A program made the translations under genes and the position numbers. A DNA stretch of 38,512 bases. Source: a virus. The DNA lies in the IMG/VR virus record IMGVR_UViG_3300044546_000258, positions 1-38,512 of that record; one strand, 5' to 3'. Below, one piece after another: positions 1 through 10,900 of the stretch (position 1 is its first letter; each line of letters starts with the position of its first letter). A model generated the notes under the pieces. The model worked only from the letters and a program-made list of their open reading frames with translations. It had not been told where the DNA came from and made no database searches.

Positions 1-2507
1 CTATTGTAACATAAAATATCAAAAAAACTAGTAGACATTGCAGTGTCGTTATTTTCTAATCTAAATGTTGTAGATAATATTTCTGAAATAAAGTTATTTA
101 TATTTCTTGCTGATGATTCTGTACTAAAATTTAAATCATAAAAAGTATGCAATTGCCCGTTTACGTATATTGTATAAACCGATCCAGTTCTTTTTATATT
201 TAAAATAAATGGATATATTGTGAAAGAACTAGTGTTCAAACATTTAGATAATTGATAATATGAATTTTCAGCCCCTTTATTGAATAAAAAGAAATCTTTT
301 GGCGCTTCATTGGCAATTTGAAAATTGTACAATAAAGAAGTGAAAAAATTAAAAGTATTAGGCTCTGCAAAATTATTAATAGAAACATTTGTATCAGTGA
401 ATTGTTTGAAATTTACGTGTTTTTTGCTTATGTTGGTTGCGTCTGCATACCAATTTATCAAGTTGAAGGTTTTTGGTGGAGTCATTGTTCCCCCAAAACA
501 ACCAACTAGATACAAATCAAAATTCTTACAAGTTGATGAGCCAGAAATAAGCCCAGAAAGAGAACCGTTTGTAATAGTTAAAGCTCTGTATCCTGTTGAA
601 TTAAAATTAGAATTATACGAAACACCTCCGCTTAACGTATTTAAAGTAAAAATTGTTGAAGCGTTATTATTTTGTGCTACCCAAGATGACGAGCTTGTCA
701 ATAAAGAATTTTCTAATCTAAAAATATAATCAGTAGGTATATCAGTGTTATATAAAGAATATCTCAACGACGAATTAGAGTATTTTTTAATTAAATTTCC
801 AGCTTGAGAAACTGCGCCAGGCATACTTAAAAAACTTAAACCTTTTGGATCACCATCTATAGGAAAACTATTTACGTTAGTGTATATTTTAGGTTGATAA
901 TACTTATCTCTACTAAAACTAAAAGTAGAAATCTGATCTAAATATTTAAAATAAAAAGTATTAGAACCGTCTTCTCCATATTCTGATTTATTTGAGAAAA
1001 AAGAAGCAACAATAGTAGACGATGTAGTAATTGAGTCTCCATTTCTAACATGAGTGGCTTGTCCTCTAAATAGATCATATTTAGTATTTATTCCATATTT
1101 ATTAAAAGCTCCATTTAATTGATAAAGAGTGCCTTTTATTAAATTATCAGAACTTAAACCATAAGCCTCACCAACTCCTGCAATTTCAGCTATGCCAGCT
1201 TTATTACCACCTCCACCAGCAGCTATGAAACTATTTTTTTCCGTATAAATATTATAAATAAAATCTTTTATATCCTTATCTGTTTTAGCATCTAATTTGA
1301 ATACATTTCCACCAGATTTTGAATCTGATAATGTTGGGTTTGTTTTATTGTATTCTGCGGTTGTTTTGTTTAATACGCCTTCTAAAAATTCTGTTTTAGC
1401 AGAATTCACCCATACATCAGAAGTAATAATATCTCCACCTTTTCCAAAGTTTCCAATTATATTGCAATTGTAAGGTATGTAAAAATTAATAAAAGTACCA
1501 TTTGCATCTCCCGTGAAGTTTTGTAATACTACATTATTTAAATCGACAGCATAACTATTTTCATCTTTAGAAGAGAACGTTGAATTTCCTGGAAAATAAA
1601 CATTTATACCAGAATAAAATGTAAAATCAGAAATTGTTTGATTTGTTTTTAATATTTTTTGTGATAAATCGTAATTTACGTAATTACCATTTTCTATATA
1701 AACGTTTAATGCTTTTTTCTTGAATTCAATGTTTGGTTTAACTCCAGAATTTCCATTAATAACTTCTTCAGACAACTGTTCACTAACCGAATCTATACCT
1801 GTAGCATAAATACTTATTCCAGTATTGTTAGTGCTATATGTATAAATTCTTGCATAATAACCAGTGTCTAAAATTAAAGTTGGAAAATCTTTTTTAGAAA
1901 CATTTACTGTATTTTCTAATTCTGGATATCCATAAAAAGACGCAAATTTAGGATTGTTTGTCGTGTTTTGAGCGCTAATTATTCCAGTCGTAAAAACGGT
2001 ATTTGTTACAAAATCAGTACCTGTTGCAATATCTAATTGATATCCTGTAAAATAATAATTTTTCAAAGATCCAGTACCAGTTGGAGGCAACCAGCTAAAA
2101 TCATAATTAATTCCATTATTTACATCGTAATTTTTTAAAGCTACAAATTTACGCACTGCTCCTGCTGTATTGGTTATTATTCTTGATCCAGTTGCATTTA
2201 TTGTTATTAAACCGCTTGGATCAATAGCTCCATCTTCAACAGATTGACCAAAGATTGTAAAATCCGCTGTTTCATCAGCCGCAGAAGCAGTGATTGTTGG
2301 TTTATAAAATATATAAAAGACTCCAGTCGAACCGTTATTAATTATTAATTCAGAATTAGATGTAGAAAAAACATTTGTATTATTTTTGACATCAATAGCG
2401 TACTCTACATCAGAATTTCCACTATTATAAATTACTACTGGATAACTAGAACCAAAACCCGTCAAGCATTCACCAATATGTTTTCCTGTTGTATTTACAT
2501 ATGTCAT
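1..2507 (-). CDS. large putative virion/tail protein, C-terminus beyond left edge
   Basis: An uninterrupted minus-strand frame runs from an ATG at 2507 to the left edge, giving at least 835 residues (MTYVNTTGKHIGECLTGFG...). The ATG overlaps the TGA of the upstream 661-residue gene as ATGA (2504-2507), which suggests translational coupling and supports this start. The first ~90 residues look like an immunoglobulin-like beta sandwich (alternating hydrophobics, FYKPT, then DFTIFG). A four-Gly stretch followed by NKAGIAEIAG lies near 1170-1215. Near the left edge, VYTIYVNGQLHTFYD resembles a LamG/concanavalin-like strand. The protein is rich in Asn, Ser and Thr, with no signal peptide or enzyme motif seen. 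As the last visible gene of the tail operon it is probably a tail tip or fibre component. That role is inferred from position; I do not recognise the family. Confidence 0.75.
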   Translation of the reverse strand, partial: MTYVNTTGKHIGECLTGFGSSYPVVIYNSGNSDVEYAIDVKNNTNVFSTSNSELIINNGSTGVFYIFYKPTITASAADETADFTIFGQSVEDGAIDPSGLITINATGSRIITNTAGAVRKFVALKNYDVNNGINYDFSWLPPTGTGSLKNYYFTGYQLDIATGTDFVTNTVFTTGIISAQNTTNNPKFASFYGYPELENTVNVSKKDFPTLILDTGYYARIYTYSTNNTGISIYATGIDSVSEQLSEEVINGNSGVKPNIEFKKKALNVYIENGNYVNYDLSQKILKTNQTISDFTFYSGINVYFPGNSTFSSKDENSYAVDLNNVVLQNFTGDANGTFINFYIPYNCNIIGNFGKGGDIITSDVWVNSAKTEFLEGVLNKTTAEYNKTNPTLSDSKSGGNVFKLDAKTDKDIKDFIYNIYTEKNSFIAAGGGGNKAGIAEIAGVGEAYGLSSDNLIKGTLYQLNGAFNKYGINTKYDLFRGQATHVRNGDSITTSSTIVASFFSNKSEYGEDGSNTFYFKYLDQISTFSFSRDKYYQPKIYTNVNSFPIDGDPKGLSFLSMPGAVSQAGNLIKKYSNSSLRYSLYNTDIPTDYIFRLENSLLTSSSSWVAQNNNASTIFTLNTLSGGVSYNSNFNSTGYRALTITNGSLSGLISGSSTCKNFDLYLVGCFGGTMTPPKTFNLINWYADATNISKKHVNFKQFTDTNVSINNFAEPNTFNFFTSLLYNFQIANEAPKDFFLFNKGAENSYYQLSKCLNTSSFTIYPFILNIKRTGSVYTIYVNGQLHTFYDLNFSTESSARNINNFISEILSTTFRLENNDTAMSTSFFDILCYN

Positions 2508-4489
2508 AATTTTATTAACGTATTGAAATATATGTCCGACTCTGTTAAACCTTTAAATTCTATAAATTTCACTGAAAGATCATGATTGTTTTTAAATTTA
2601 TATGAATGATTCCATTCTGGACAATAAACATTTATTAATTTATTATAAGGGGCTGGCAATGTCATTTCAAAAATTTTAAAACCAGCATTCGAATCTAAAA
2701 ATTTTAAAATAGCTTCAGTTTCTTTATCAGATCTATTTGATAAATTATATGTAAATTCTAAATTAGTTTTATTAATTCCATAGTTCTCATAAGCAGCGGC
2801 AGAATTATTGAATTCTGTTTTTGTAAATTTTGGAGAAATTGGAATTTCAAAATCTAATTCTGGTTGAAAATAAAAAGATCTTGTAAATAATGAATTTGCT
2901 CCAGAAGGTCTTTGCGTATGTGTGGGAATAGTATTATCTATTCCAGTGTACCAATAATAACCTTTTTGACTTTCTGCATTTGTATTATAGTAGACTACGT
3001 CATTCTTAAAATAAGATTTAGTTTCGTTAAAAAAAGAAGTTACATCTTTTCCAGTAACCTGAAACCCTCTATAGTCTAAACTAGAATCATAAGCCGATTC
3101 GCATTTGATTGAAATCTTATTTAAATTAGCTTCTACCGAATTATATTGCAAATCAGAAAAATAAATTTTTGAGTTGTTTTTATATGGAAAGAATAAATCT
3201 ATTTTAACATTTTCATAAGAATCAACAATATTTTTAGGAGTATATTCAAAAGTGTTTTGAAAAAATCCTATTAGACATTTAGCTTGAATATCAGTAAGAC
3301 CATCATAATTTAAATTAAATTGTGAATTTAAATTATTTATATTAGGTATTACATTTGTAAAATAATTATCTCCATAGTTCATTCTTTCGGCTTTTGTAGA
3401 AAAACTGGCCGAACATCCATATGTTTTATTAAAAACAGAATCGATTTCTTTTGTTAGATATTGAGATCCAGTTATATTTATTGGAGAATAACGATAATCA
3501 GAAACAGTAAAATTAGATTTACAAATATATAAGCCATCATCATTTGTAAAATGTTTTTCAAAAAGATATTTTTCTACCGCCAATATATCATCATCGGTTG
3601 GTGTTTTAGCAAAACCCAATATTTCATAATAAGAAATGTTTGACGCATCATAATTATATAAATTATTTTGACTTGGATGAGCGTTTTGCGCGGCCCCCAT
3701 CATTAATCCACTGCATCCAGAATTAAAATGATTAGATGTTACGTTTAATAATTCATAACCGTTATTTCTTAATCGTAAATTGTTAGTTGTGTTGTCTTTT
3801 ATTATAGATACTATATTTTTATTTTTTAAAACTTTAGAAGCAGAAAAACAAGAATTAACATTCAATGGAGAATTTTCTGCTGCTCCTGTAGCGTTAATTA
3901 TAAATTGCTGAGATAAAGACGGAACGGCTGTATTCCAACTATATATTTCATTATTACCTGAAACTCCTAAGAATCCACTTGTTGTATAAGTTGTTGCATA
4001 TAAATCAGTATCTATAATTGTAGCTATATTGGGCTTTATAGACGCTCCATAATTTCCTTGTCGTAAATCATCGAACTCATAAACCACGAACCAACAACGA
4101 TCACCTGTTAAAAATCCAACAAAACCATCACCTGTCGTATATAAACTATTAACAGAGTATTTACTTAAATCCGACTGACAAGTTACACAATTTTTATTTT
4201 GATCGTAAAAAGGTCTATTTTCTATTGTTGAATAGTTATTAAGATCTTGACCTATTTCATGACCTACAGCGTTATTATACCATTTATAAATACGTCCTGA
4301 TGCATCAAATTCTAGATTATTTAAATCATCGAGATTGAACCATGCGTAAAGACCAGACAAATTAGTTGGATCTTTTAAATTGCCAGTAAAATATTCAAAG
4401 TCAACTAAATTATATTGCACATAAGAATCGCCAATATCAAAATCAGCTATTCCAGAAACTGAAAACTGCGTGTCTAAAAATTTACTCAT
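2504..4489 (-). CDS. tail tip protein: lectin-like N-terminal domain joined to a minor-tail-type C-terminal half
   Basis: 661 residues. Residues ~45-314 follow the pattern of concanavalin/LamG-like domains common in phage fibres. They begin with LYAWFNLDDLNNLEFDAS and KWYNN, and end with ISYYEILGF followed by DDDILAVEKYLFEKHF, the usual closing strand and helix. Residues ~315-661 look like a phage minor tail protein. The end, with AILKFLDSNAGFKIFEM, then PEWNHSYKF and VKFIEFKG, recalls lambda gpM-like proteins (a helix plus 'G-x-x-x-F' and a final beta strand). It starts at ATG 4489, overlapping the TGA of the 276-residue gene (ATGA), with AGGA 8 bases upstream. Its own TGA overlaps the next ATG. 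It probably sits at the tail tip and contacts host glycans. The fold assignments rest on pattern recognition only. Confidence 0.6.
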   Translation of the reverse strand: MSKFLDTQFSVSGIADFDIGDSYVQYNLVDFEYFTGNLKDPTNLSGLYAWFNLDDLNNLEFDASGRIYKWYNNAVGHEIGQDLNNYSTIENRPFYDQNKNCVTCQSDLSKYSVNSLYTTGDGFVGFLTGDRCWFVVYEFDDLRQGNYGASIKPNIATIIDTDLYATTYTTSGFLGVSGNNEIYSWNTAVPSLSQQFIINATGAAENSPLNVNSCFSASKVLKNKNIVSIIKDNTTNNLRLRNNGYELLNVTSNHFNSGCSGLMMGAAQNAHPSQNNLYNYDASNISYYEILGFAKTPTDDDILAVEKYLFEKHFTNDDGLYICKSNFTVSDYRYSPINITGSQYLTKEIDSVFNKTYGCSASFSTKAERMNYGDNYFTNVIPNINNLNSQFNLNYDGLTDIQAKCLIGFFQNTFEYTPKNIVDSYENVKIDLFFPYKNNSKIYFSDLQYNSVEANLNKISIKCESAYDSSLDYRGFQVTGKDVTSFFNETKSYFKNDVVYYNTNAESQKGYYWYTGIDNTIPTHTQRPSGANSLFTRSFYFQPELDFEIPISPKFTKTEFNNSAAAYENYGINKTNLEFTYNLSNRSDKETEAILKFLDSNAGFKIFEMTLPAPYNKLINVYCPEWNHSYKFKNNHDLSVKFIEFKGLTESDIYFNTLIKL

Positions 4490-5316
4490 AATGAATTCCT
4501 AAGTGGAGCAACCCTTTGGCTAATTGCCATAGTGCTTTGTAATATTCCATTTGAATCTATATTCAAAGATCTTGAATCCAATCTACCAGATATACTAAAA
4601 GTATTTAATAAATTATTATTATAATCTTTTAAATATATATCGCAAATAGATTCTATACCCTCAATATCTAAAACATTAGATTTTTTAAAATAATTACCAT
4701 CAACTGATACCGCTTTTGCTTTATTTATTTTTGCTACTCTAAATGGCGTTATTTCACCATTTTTATAAAATGGAACTCTATCACAACTTTCATTATATGA
4801 ATAACTAAAGATTTCAGAAAATCCAAAAACATTAGATAAATCAGATATATAAGAATTATTTGAATGAGAAATCTGTGTCAATTTTTGCACGGCTGGACCA
4901 GTTGGCCCACTTGGCCCACCTATATCATTATTCTTTAAATTGTATGTGCTATTTGTAGAGTTTATTTTTCCATACCAATCAAAATCAATACTTAATAAAA
5001 TAGGAGAAAATTGCGATGCTGTAAAACTTATACTTTTAACATAACAATTTTCAACAGAAACGCCACCAAAACTACAATTTATACTTGACTCTGAAGAGTT
5101 TACTATATTAAGATAATTTGGTAATGATCCAGTAAGATAAAATTCTGTAGATAATGATCCAACCACAGTCTCTTGAGGAGCGTATCTCAATAAGCTTCCA
5201 TCAGCTAATAAGACTGGCTGAATATTAGATCTTAAAGAAATTTTAACAGATGTAGAATAAAAAATTTCGCTATTTATTCTAAAATCTAAATTTTCATATT
5301 TTATGAATTTACTCAT
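4486..5316 (-). CDS. tail protein with a tail-tube-like motif
   Basis: 276 residues. Residues 91-116 (CYVKSISFTASQF..., ending DFDWYG) match the pattern [YF][LV]xSxx[FL]x[AC]S...S[IVM]xx[FY] seen far more clearly in the 444-residue tube protein (169-194) and the 299-residue protein (99-124). This suggests a divergent tail-tube-like fold, possibly a distal ring or hub. A short Gly-Pro-rich linker (GGPSGPTGPA, 133-142) joins the N- and C-terminal halves. The start ATG (5316-5314) overlaps the upstream TAA by one base (TAATG), so reinitiation is likely, and no Shine-Dalgarno is visible. The stop overlaps the next start. The exact role is unknown. Confidence 0.55.
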   Translation of the reverse strand: MSKFIKYENLDFRINSEIFYSTSVKISLRSNIQPVLLADGSLLRYAPQETVVGSLSTEFYLTGSLPNYLNIVNSSESSINCSFGGVSVENCYVKSISFTASQFSPILLSIDFDWYGKINSTNSTYNLKNNDIGGPSGPTGPAVQKLTQISHSNNSYISDLSNVFGFSEIFSYSYNESCDRVPFYKNGEITPFRVAKINKAKAVSVDGNYFKKSNVLDIEGIESICDIYLKDYNNNLLNTFSISGRLDSRSLNIDSNGILQSTMAISQRVAPLRNSL

Positions 5317-7058
5317 TAAATAATAATGTATTTTAAAGAGCTTGTTACTTTTACTGGAATATTTAATGTTGTAAAATCCGACTTAAATAATCTAAATTGA
5401 AGCAACTGACCAGAAGTAAAACTTCCAAACGTAGTGAATACTATTTCAGCTATTTGATTAGTATTTAATGTTACTGTTCCACTACATTTGACATTAGCAT
5501 AATCTCCAGTTGTATTTATATTGTTATAACCGTTTGTAGCCGTAACTGCTGGAGTTATTGCGTAAAATTGAAAAACAACATTAGTGGCAATCGTGTCTGA
5601 TGTTAATAATTTTACTCTTTCTAATTTACCATTATACATTGACACTCCAAATGGAGCATCATTATTAAAGTTACCACTACTAACCGTAGAAGAACCATTA
5701 ACACCGAAAGGATCTATATATATATTTGATGTGCCAGTTAAACTTGAATTATGCACTTCAATAAAATGACCTTTACAGTAAGAAGAGTTTGTTGTAAATC
5801 TCCCATCAATATCAAAATCACCAACTGTAGATAATTTTGCGACAACATTTGGGCTTGTTCCAAAATAACCTCCTTTTATAAAAACAAAATCATCTGATCC
5901 ACCGAATGTTGTATCATTATATATATTGCCTATAGACCATTTATCTGTATCTACTGCACTATCATATCTAGAAAAAGTTGCAAATGAATTTCTTGGACCA
6001 GTATCTGCACCACCTATAGCTTTATTAGCAGCTATAATTATTTCACATGTTTTAACCGTTCCAGTGTTGGCGAAGTGAGCTACTGTTTCAGAAGATATTG
6101 TATTAACGTCTAATTTATATTGTGGAGCGCTTATTCCAAGCCCCAATAAACCTTCTCCAGCGTGACTATAAACTAAATTTGAAACCGAATCGTCATAAGA
6201 TGGACCAAGGTAAGTTTTATTATTTATTACCCCAAAATATCCAGAATCAACTGTATTTCCTAAAGCTAAAGTTGTATTATTTGTATTACCATCTAATCTA
6301 GTTACTATTCCAGATCCGCTTACGTTTAATGGCGCATAAGGAGTTGTAGTATTAATTCCAACTTTTGGTAATAATAAATCATTATCAATATATATAGCAT
6401 TATATCCCAATCTAATATCAGCTAAATTATTATAATTTATTGAAAACACTTCATCAGTAGCGTTAGTTTTTATTTCACCATTATATGGATCTAATATAAT
6501 TGAATTTCCAGAATTTTGAAATTCAGAAAACTCGCCACTTACTAAAAATTTTCTTGTTAAAGCTCCAGTAGTTCCATGAAACGCAAAATTTCCGCTTTGA
6601 TCGACAACCATTAAATTAGTAAAAGTGCTGCCATTATTTATTGATGATTCTAAATATAATTTTGTATCATTAGGCTCCTTTGCTATTTGATAATACAGGT
6701 TTGGATCTGTTATAGAAATTCCAATTTTTCTAGCTGCGCTAGACGTACTAATTCTAATTTGACCTGATCCATTCGTTGCGCTTGTATTATCAGCAACATC
6801 TAATGATACATAAGGAGTTTTATCATTTACACCAACAAATCCATTACTACCACTTACTGTTAAACCAACAAGACCCGCACTTTCAAATAAAGAAATACCA
6901 CTAGCGTTTTGTGCTGTTAGATAATTAAAAGACTTGGCTAATTCAGATCTTTCTATTTTATTATTATTGGCGGACGTAGAATCTGAAACTAAAAAGATAT
7001 CTGTATCTACAACAGCGCTTCCTAATTTTGCCGATAAGCTTGAAAGTGTTATTGACAT
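5316..7058 (-). CDS. tail fibre/spike-like structural protein
   Basis: 580 residues. The protein has three copies of the fibre motif V/L-G-[VIL]-x...P-x3-L-[DN]-V: VGVNDKTPYVSLDV, VGINTTTPYAPLNV and LGLGISAPQYKLDV. The same motif appears as VGIGTTSPSxKLxV in the giant fibre at the other end of the window. It is common in marine and freshwater phage fibre proteins, where it usually marks a turn between beta-structured segments. The N-terminus (SITLSSLSAKLGSAVVDTDIFLVSD) looks like an attachment segment. The C-terminus is beta-rich (MYNGKLERVKLL, then LLQFRLFKSDF). The gene lies between the distal tail-tube-like gene and the 276-residue gene, so it is likely attached at the tail tip. No peptidase S74 chaperone motif is seen. 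A GGA lies ~15 bases before ATG 7058, too far to be a convincing ribosome site. Confidence 0.6.
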   Translation of the reverse strand: MSITLSSLSAKLGSAVVDTDIFLVSDSTSANNNKIERSELAKSFNYLTAQNASGISLFESAGLVGLTVSGSNGFVGVNDKTPYVSLDVADNTSATNGSGQIRISTSSAARKIGISITDPNLYYQIAKEPNDTKLYLESSINNGSTFTNLMVVDQSGNFAFHGTTGALTRKFLVSGEFSEFQNSGNSIILDPYNGEIKTNATDEVFSINYNNLADIRLGYNAIYIDNDLLLPKVGINTTTPYAPLNVSGSGIVTRLDGNTNNTTLALGNTVDSGYFGVINNKTYLGPSYDDSVSNLVYSHAGEGLLGLGISAPQYKLDVNTISSETVAHFANTGTVKTCEIIIAANKAIGGADTGPRNSFATFSRYDSAVDTDKWSIGNIYNDTTFGGSDDFVFIKGGYFGTSPNVVAKLSTVGDFDIDGRFTTNSSYCKGHFIEVHNSSLTGTSNIYIDPFGVNGSSTVSSGNFNNDAPFGVSMYNGKLERVKLLTSDTIATNVVFQFYAITPAVTATNGYNNINTTGDYANVKCSGTVTLNTNQIAEIVFTTFGSFTSGQLLQFRLFKSDFTTLNIPVKVTSSLKYIII

Positions 7059-7061
7059 ATT

Positions 7062-7961
7062 TTAATTTAAATATCCTTTGTAATTAAGTTTTACACTTAA
7101 AATCTCATCCGCATTCGAATTAAATTCTTGAGACACTAATTTAACATTATTAAAAGATTGATTAAACAAAGAAACCCCAACAGATTTTCTAGCCACAATT
7201 AAATCATCTATTCCGACATCTAAATCTTGATTTGAATCTGCCAATAGATTTTGATCTTGCAGAACAGCTCCAACAATTAACAAACTAAACGAAGAATCAA
7301 TATCATTATTTAATTGCTCGTATAATTTTCTGGATTGAAAATCATCAATTTCAATATTAAAACTTACGCTTATTTCTATAGGAAAATCACACAATACCTC
7401 ATATGGAATATAATTATTTGATGTTTGCAATGTATAAATTGGTTTTTTAGGAGAATTTATAGAATAATCGAAATTAGTTATTCTATTAGATGAAGAGCCG
7501 CTACATGTTATACTTATATCTTTTACTTGTGGAACAGTAACATATCTTGCTTGTCTAGTGCCTGATGCTGAGTATCCAGATCCTATATCTCCAAAAACTT
7601 GAATACTCATCGAAGTCTGTGGAATATCACCAACCGAACAAGACAAGCCAAAAGAACTTAAATATCCACTTTGAAATCCTATTGATCTATTATTATAATT
7701 TATGCTTCCAGCAAAACTAGGAGCTATTAAATTATTTTTTTGACCTGTAAAATTTAAAAACGGCTCATTATATACTAAATATTTATTAACATTAAATTCA
7801 GCCGTAGGTACATCCGCAATTACTTGTTTATTATACCCAATTCCTATTGTGTTAATTGGCGCATAATTAATTGAATACGAACCATCAACTGATATAACCC
7901 CTGAAATAGCTTGGCCGTCAAGATAAAAAACATTTTCATAATTAAGTATTGTATTTTTCAT
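7062..7961 (-). CDS. distal tail protein, tail-tube paralogue (Dit-like position)
   Basis: 299 residues, directly after the tape measure gene, where distal tail proteins usually lie. It aligns by eye with the 444-residue tube protein at three places in the same order. SIN-x3-IN-x2-G (30-40) and VPT (51-53) match TIN-x3-IN-x2-G (68-78) and APT (90-92). GYLSSFGLSCSVGDIPQTS (99-117) matches GFVSEYSFEASVGAIPTAS (169-187) without gaps. DFPIEISVS (192-200) matches NVPINMDVS (332-340). This is good evidence of common ancestry. It probably forms a ring that continues the tube to the tip. Start ATG 7961 lies one base after the tape measure stop. No strong ribosome site is visible, only a purine-rich AAGAAAAG. 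Confidence 0.6.
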   Translation of the reverse strand: MKNTILNYENVFYLDGQAISGVISVDGSYSINYAPINTIGIGYNKQVIADVPTAEFNVNKYLVYNEPFLNFTGQKNNLIAPSFAGSINYNNRSIGFQSGYLSSFGLSCSVGDIPQTSMSIQVFGDIGSGYSASGTRQARYVTVPQVKDISITCSGSSSNRITNFDYSINSPKKPIYTLQTSNNYIPYEVLCDFPIEISVSFNIEIDDFQSRKLYEQLNNDIDSSFSLLIVGAVLQDQNLLADSNQDLDVGIDDLIVARKSVGVSLFNQSFNNVKLVSQEFNSNADEILSVKLNYKGYLN

Positions 7962-7962
7962 T

Positions 7963-10900
7963 TTATGCTTTTCTTGTACCAGCTAATGAACCGCCAAATC
8001 TTTGTTGTTCACGAATAACATCAAGAACTGCTCCATATATTTTAGTATTAAGATTATTTGATAATTCAACATCTTGCTGTTTATATGTTGAACTATCTGC
8101 TCCCATTTGTATAGCGCCGTCTCTATTAACTGAAGTGTTGAAATTAAATGAATTACTAGCATTACTATTATTAACAGTATTAGAATTATTAGCTACAGCA
8201 GATGTTCCCCCGCTTTGCATTCCTACACCATATTGTTTAACCATTGGGCTATTATATAATCCACCTTCCATATAAGCAGGAATTGTATCTGATAAACGAG
8301 AACCTATTGAACCACCAGTCTGACGACCCATAGGTTTTGTAACTAAAGCTCTATTTGGTCCAAATGATGGTCCTGATAAAAATGAATTAAATCCTGATTG
8401 TATATTAGTTGGACCTTTATACTCAAAATTATTTCCTAATAATCCAGATTTTTGAAATTTAGCTAAAGATCCAAGTTCTGAATTTGTCATTCCAGCGCCT
8501 CCAGTTGCATTTAGCTTGGCGGATAAAGTTTGAGCTTTACCAGCTTGGATATTTCCCATTTTATTAGATATTCCAGCGCCTATTCCAATTGTTGCTATAG
8601 AAGCTACAATAGACCCAACCATTTGGGCTGTTTGAGCTTGTCTTGCGCGTTTCTTTTGTCTGGCTTGTTCAGCTTTTTGTATTTCAGTGTCACGTAATTC
8701 TTTGTATAATGAACTATTTTCAAGACCAAAAGTAGTCATACCATCTTCCATTGACTTTATATCACTCAATTCCGCATTGAACGCTCCACCACTAGCGAAA
8801 CGAGGCGCAGCAGAGAAATTCAAAGTATCAAGAGCGGCAGGACCACCCATTGCCATTACCGCTCTTCTATTTAATACATATTCACCATTCTCAAGCATGG
8901 CTGGATATTTATCTCCAGAACCAGTTCCAGAAACATACATGCCAGATTGTGCGCGTACAACACCTCCTTTTTGAGCCGTAAATAGACTTTCAATTCCTGA
9001 TCCACTTATCAATTTTGAAACACCAACCTCCATTAATCTATTACTAATAGTATCTAAGAAATTAGCAGCAACACCTAAAAGAGCATCACCAAGATTATCA
9101 GTTTCTTTTACTGCCGCTTTTATAGCATTTACCATTCCATCTCTAAAAAGCATAGGCGTATCTTTTGCCAATCTATTTAATCCAGTATCAGCATCTTCTT
9201 GTATTTGATCGAAACCTTCTTTGAATCCCATCCTTATCGATTGTCTATCTTTAGCTTCTTGTCTAACTTTACTATTCAAAATGTCTTGTATTGAACGCAT
9301 TTTATCTAATTCATCAACATTAGAATTTAATATGCTATTAATTTCTTTTTCTGTATCTGCTAATGTTTTGGCGGCTTCACCTTGCAAACCATATTGATTT
9401 CTAATATTCGATAATTCTGAAACAAAAGCTTTAGCTTGATCAACATTAGTGATCTTGCTTGTATCAAGATTTGATATAGCTGTTCTAGCTTTTTCTATTT
9501 TACCTAGTTGATCTTCAGTTGATGGACCAACAAATCCATCTTGAACTAAAGGATTTATTTTTTCTGCTTGCACTTTATTTCTGAATGTTTCGAATTGACT
9601 CAACTGTTGTTGAACGTTTTGAGTTGCTTGTGCGTTTTGACGGCGCTGTCTTAATGCTAAATTTTGTTCATCAAATCCTATTTGTTTTTCAGCTTTTCCT
9701 GTAACTCCTAATCCAAAGAAATTTGCTGGTCTAGATTTTGCAGCGTCTAACCTTTGCTCTTCAATTTCAATTGTATTTAAAATCCCTCTTTGAGCTTTTT
9801 CAATTTGCAATAAAGTATTAAGGCGATATATATACGCATTATTTATTCTATCGTTTACGTCAGCAATTTTGATATCAGCTTGAGAATTTGATTCAAAAAT
9901 TTTAGATTCTTTATCAAGACCAATTAATGTTTGAGATATAATCCCCATTTGTTCTTGCAAAGGTTTATATAAAACTGAAGTTTGATCGATATTTGAAAAG
10001 ATATATTCTAAATTTTTTCTAAAACTCTCTAATGAAGCTGGATCATTTATTTTATCAAGCATATCATCTAAATTAAATAAATCTGTCATATCAGATATAT
10101 TTACTTTATCAACACCTAAATTTTTATATAAATTAGGTTGTTCTGATATAGATACTTTTTCAATTTCTTGAAATGCAGTTTTTATTGGGGTTAATATAGG
10201 AAAAAGTGTACTTTTAAGTTGCGATTTTACGTTTCCTAAAGTATCCGCCCTTGTTAAAGACTGTCTTTCCATCATCAATCCTCTATTTTGCATTATAGTT
10301 TCTCTATTTATTCGGCCTTCAGATAATCCAAATCCAAAACCAGGCGTTTTTCTAGTATTTTGTAAATCATTCTCTCTTATATCAATGTTTGCTTTTTGAC
10401 CAGCAATAGAAATTGCTCGTTTTGTATCGCTTTCTATTAATTTATTTTGTAAGATTAATAATCTTTCTGTACTTTCTGCTTTTCTTTTAGCAACATCGTT
10501 CTCAAGAGCGCTTAAAGAAAGATTTTCTTTTTTAGTTTGAATTAATAACATCAAAGAATCTCGCTCTTTTTTTAATTCAGCGTTTAATGATTTTACCTCG
10601 TTTGGATCGACATTTTTATATCCCGCTGCGCTTGTAGCTTCTACAGAATTTGTATTTTTAATTAATTCATTTATTTGGCTTAATTGTTGTTCTGTAGATG
10701 AAGTTTTAAAACTTTCAATTAATTTTTCAAGTTTTCCAAGCGTACCAGCATCAGATCCACCTAATGTTTTAGGTAATTTTGAACCAATATTTTGTTCAAA
10801 ATCAGAGGTGAATTTCATTCTAGATGCTTCTGTTTTAGTTTGAGTTTCTCTATTTCTAGAAGATATTTCTCTTGAAGCTTTTTCTAAAGGAGTTGAAATA

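Noticed and set aside
325-729. 134-codon plus-strand open frame
   Set aside because: It lies opposite the continuous minus-strand tail gene (1-2507) and has no family resemblance or ribosome site.
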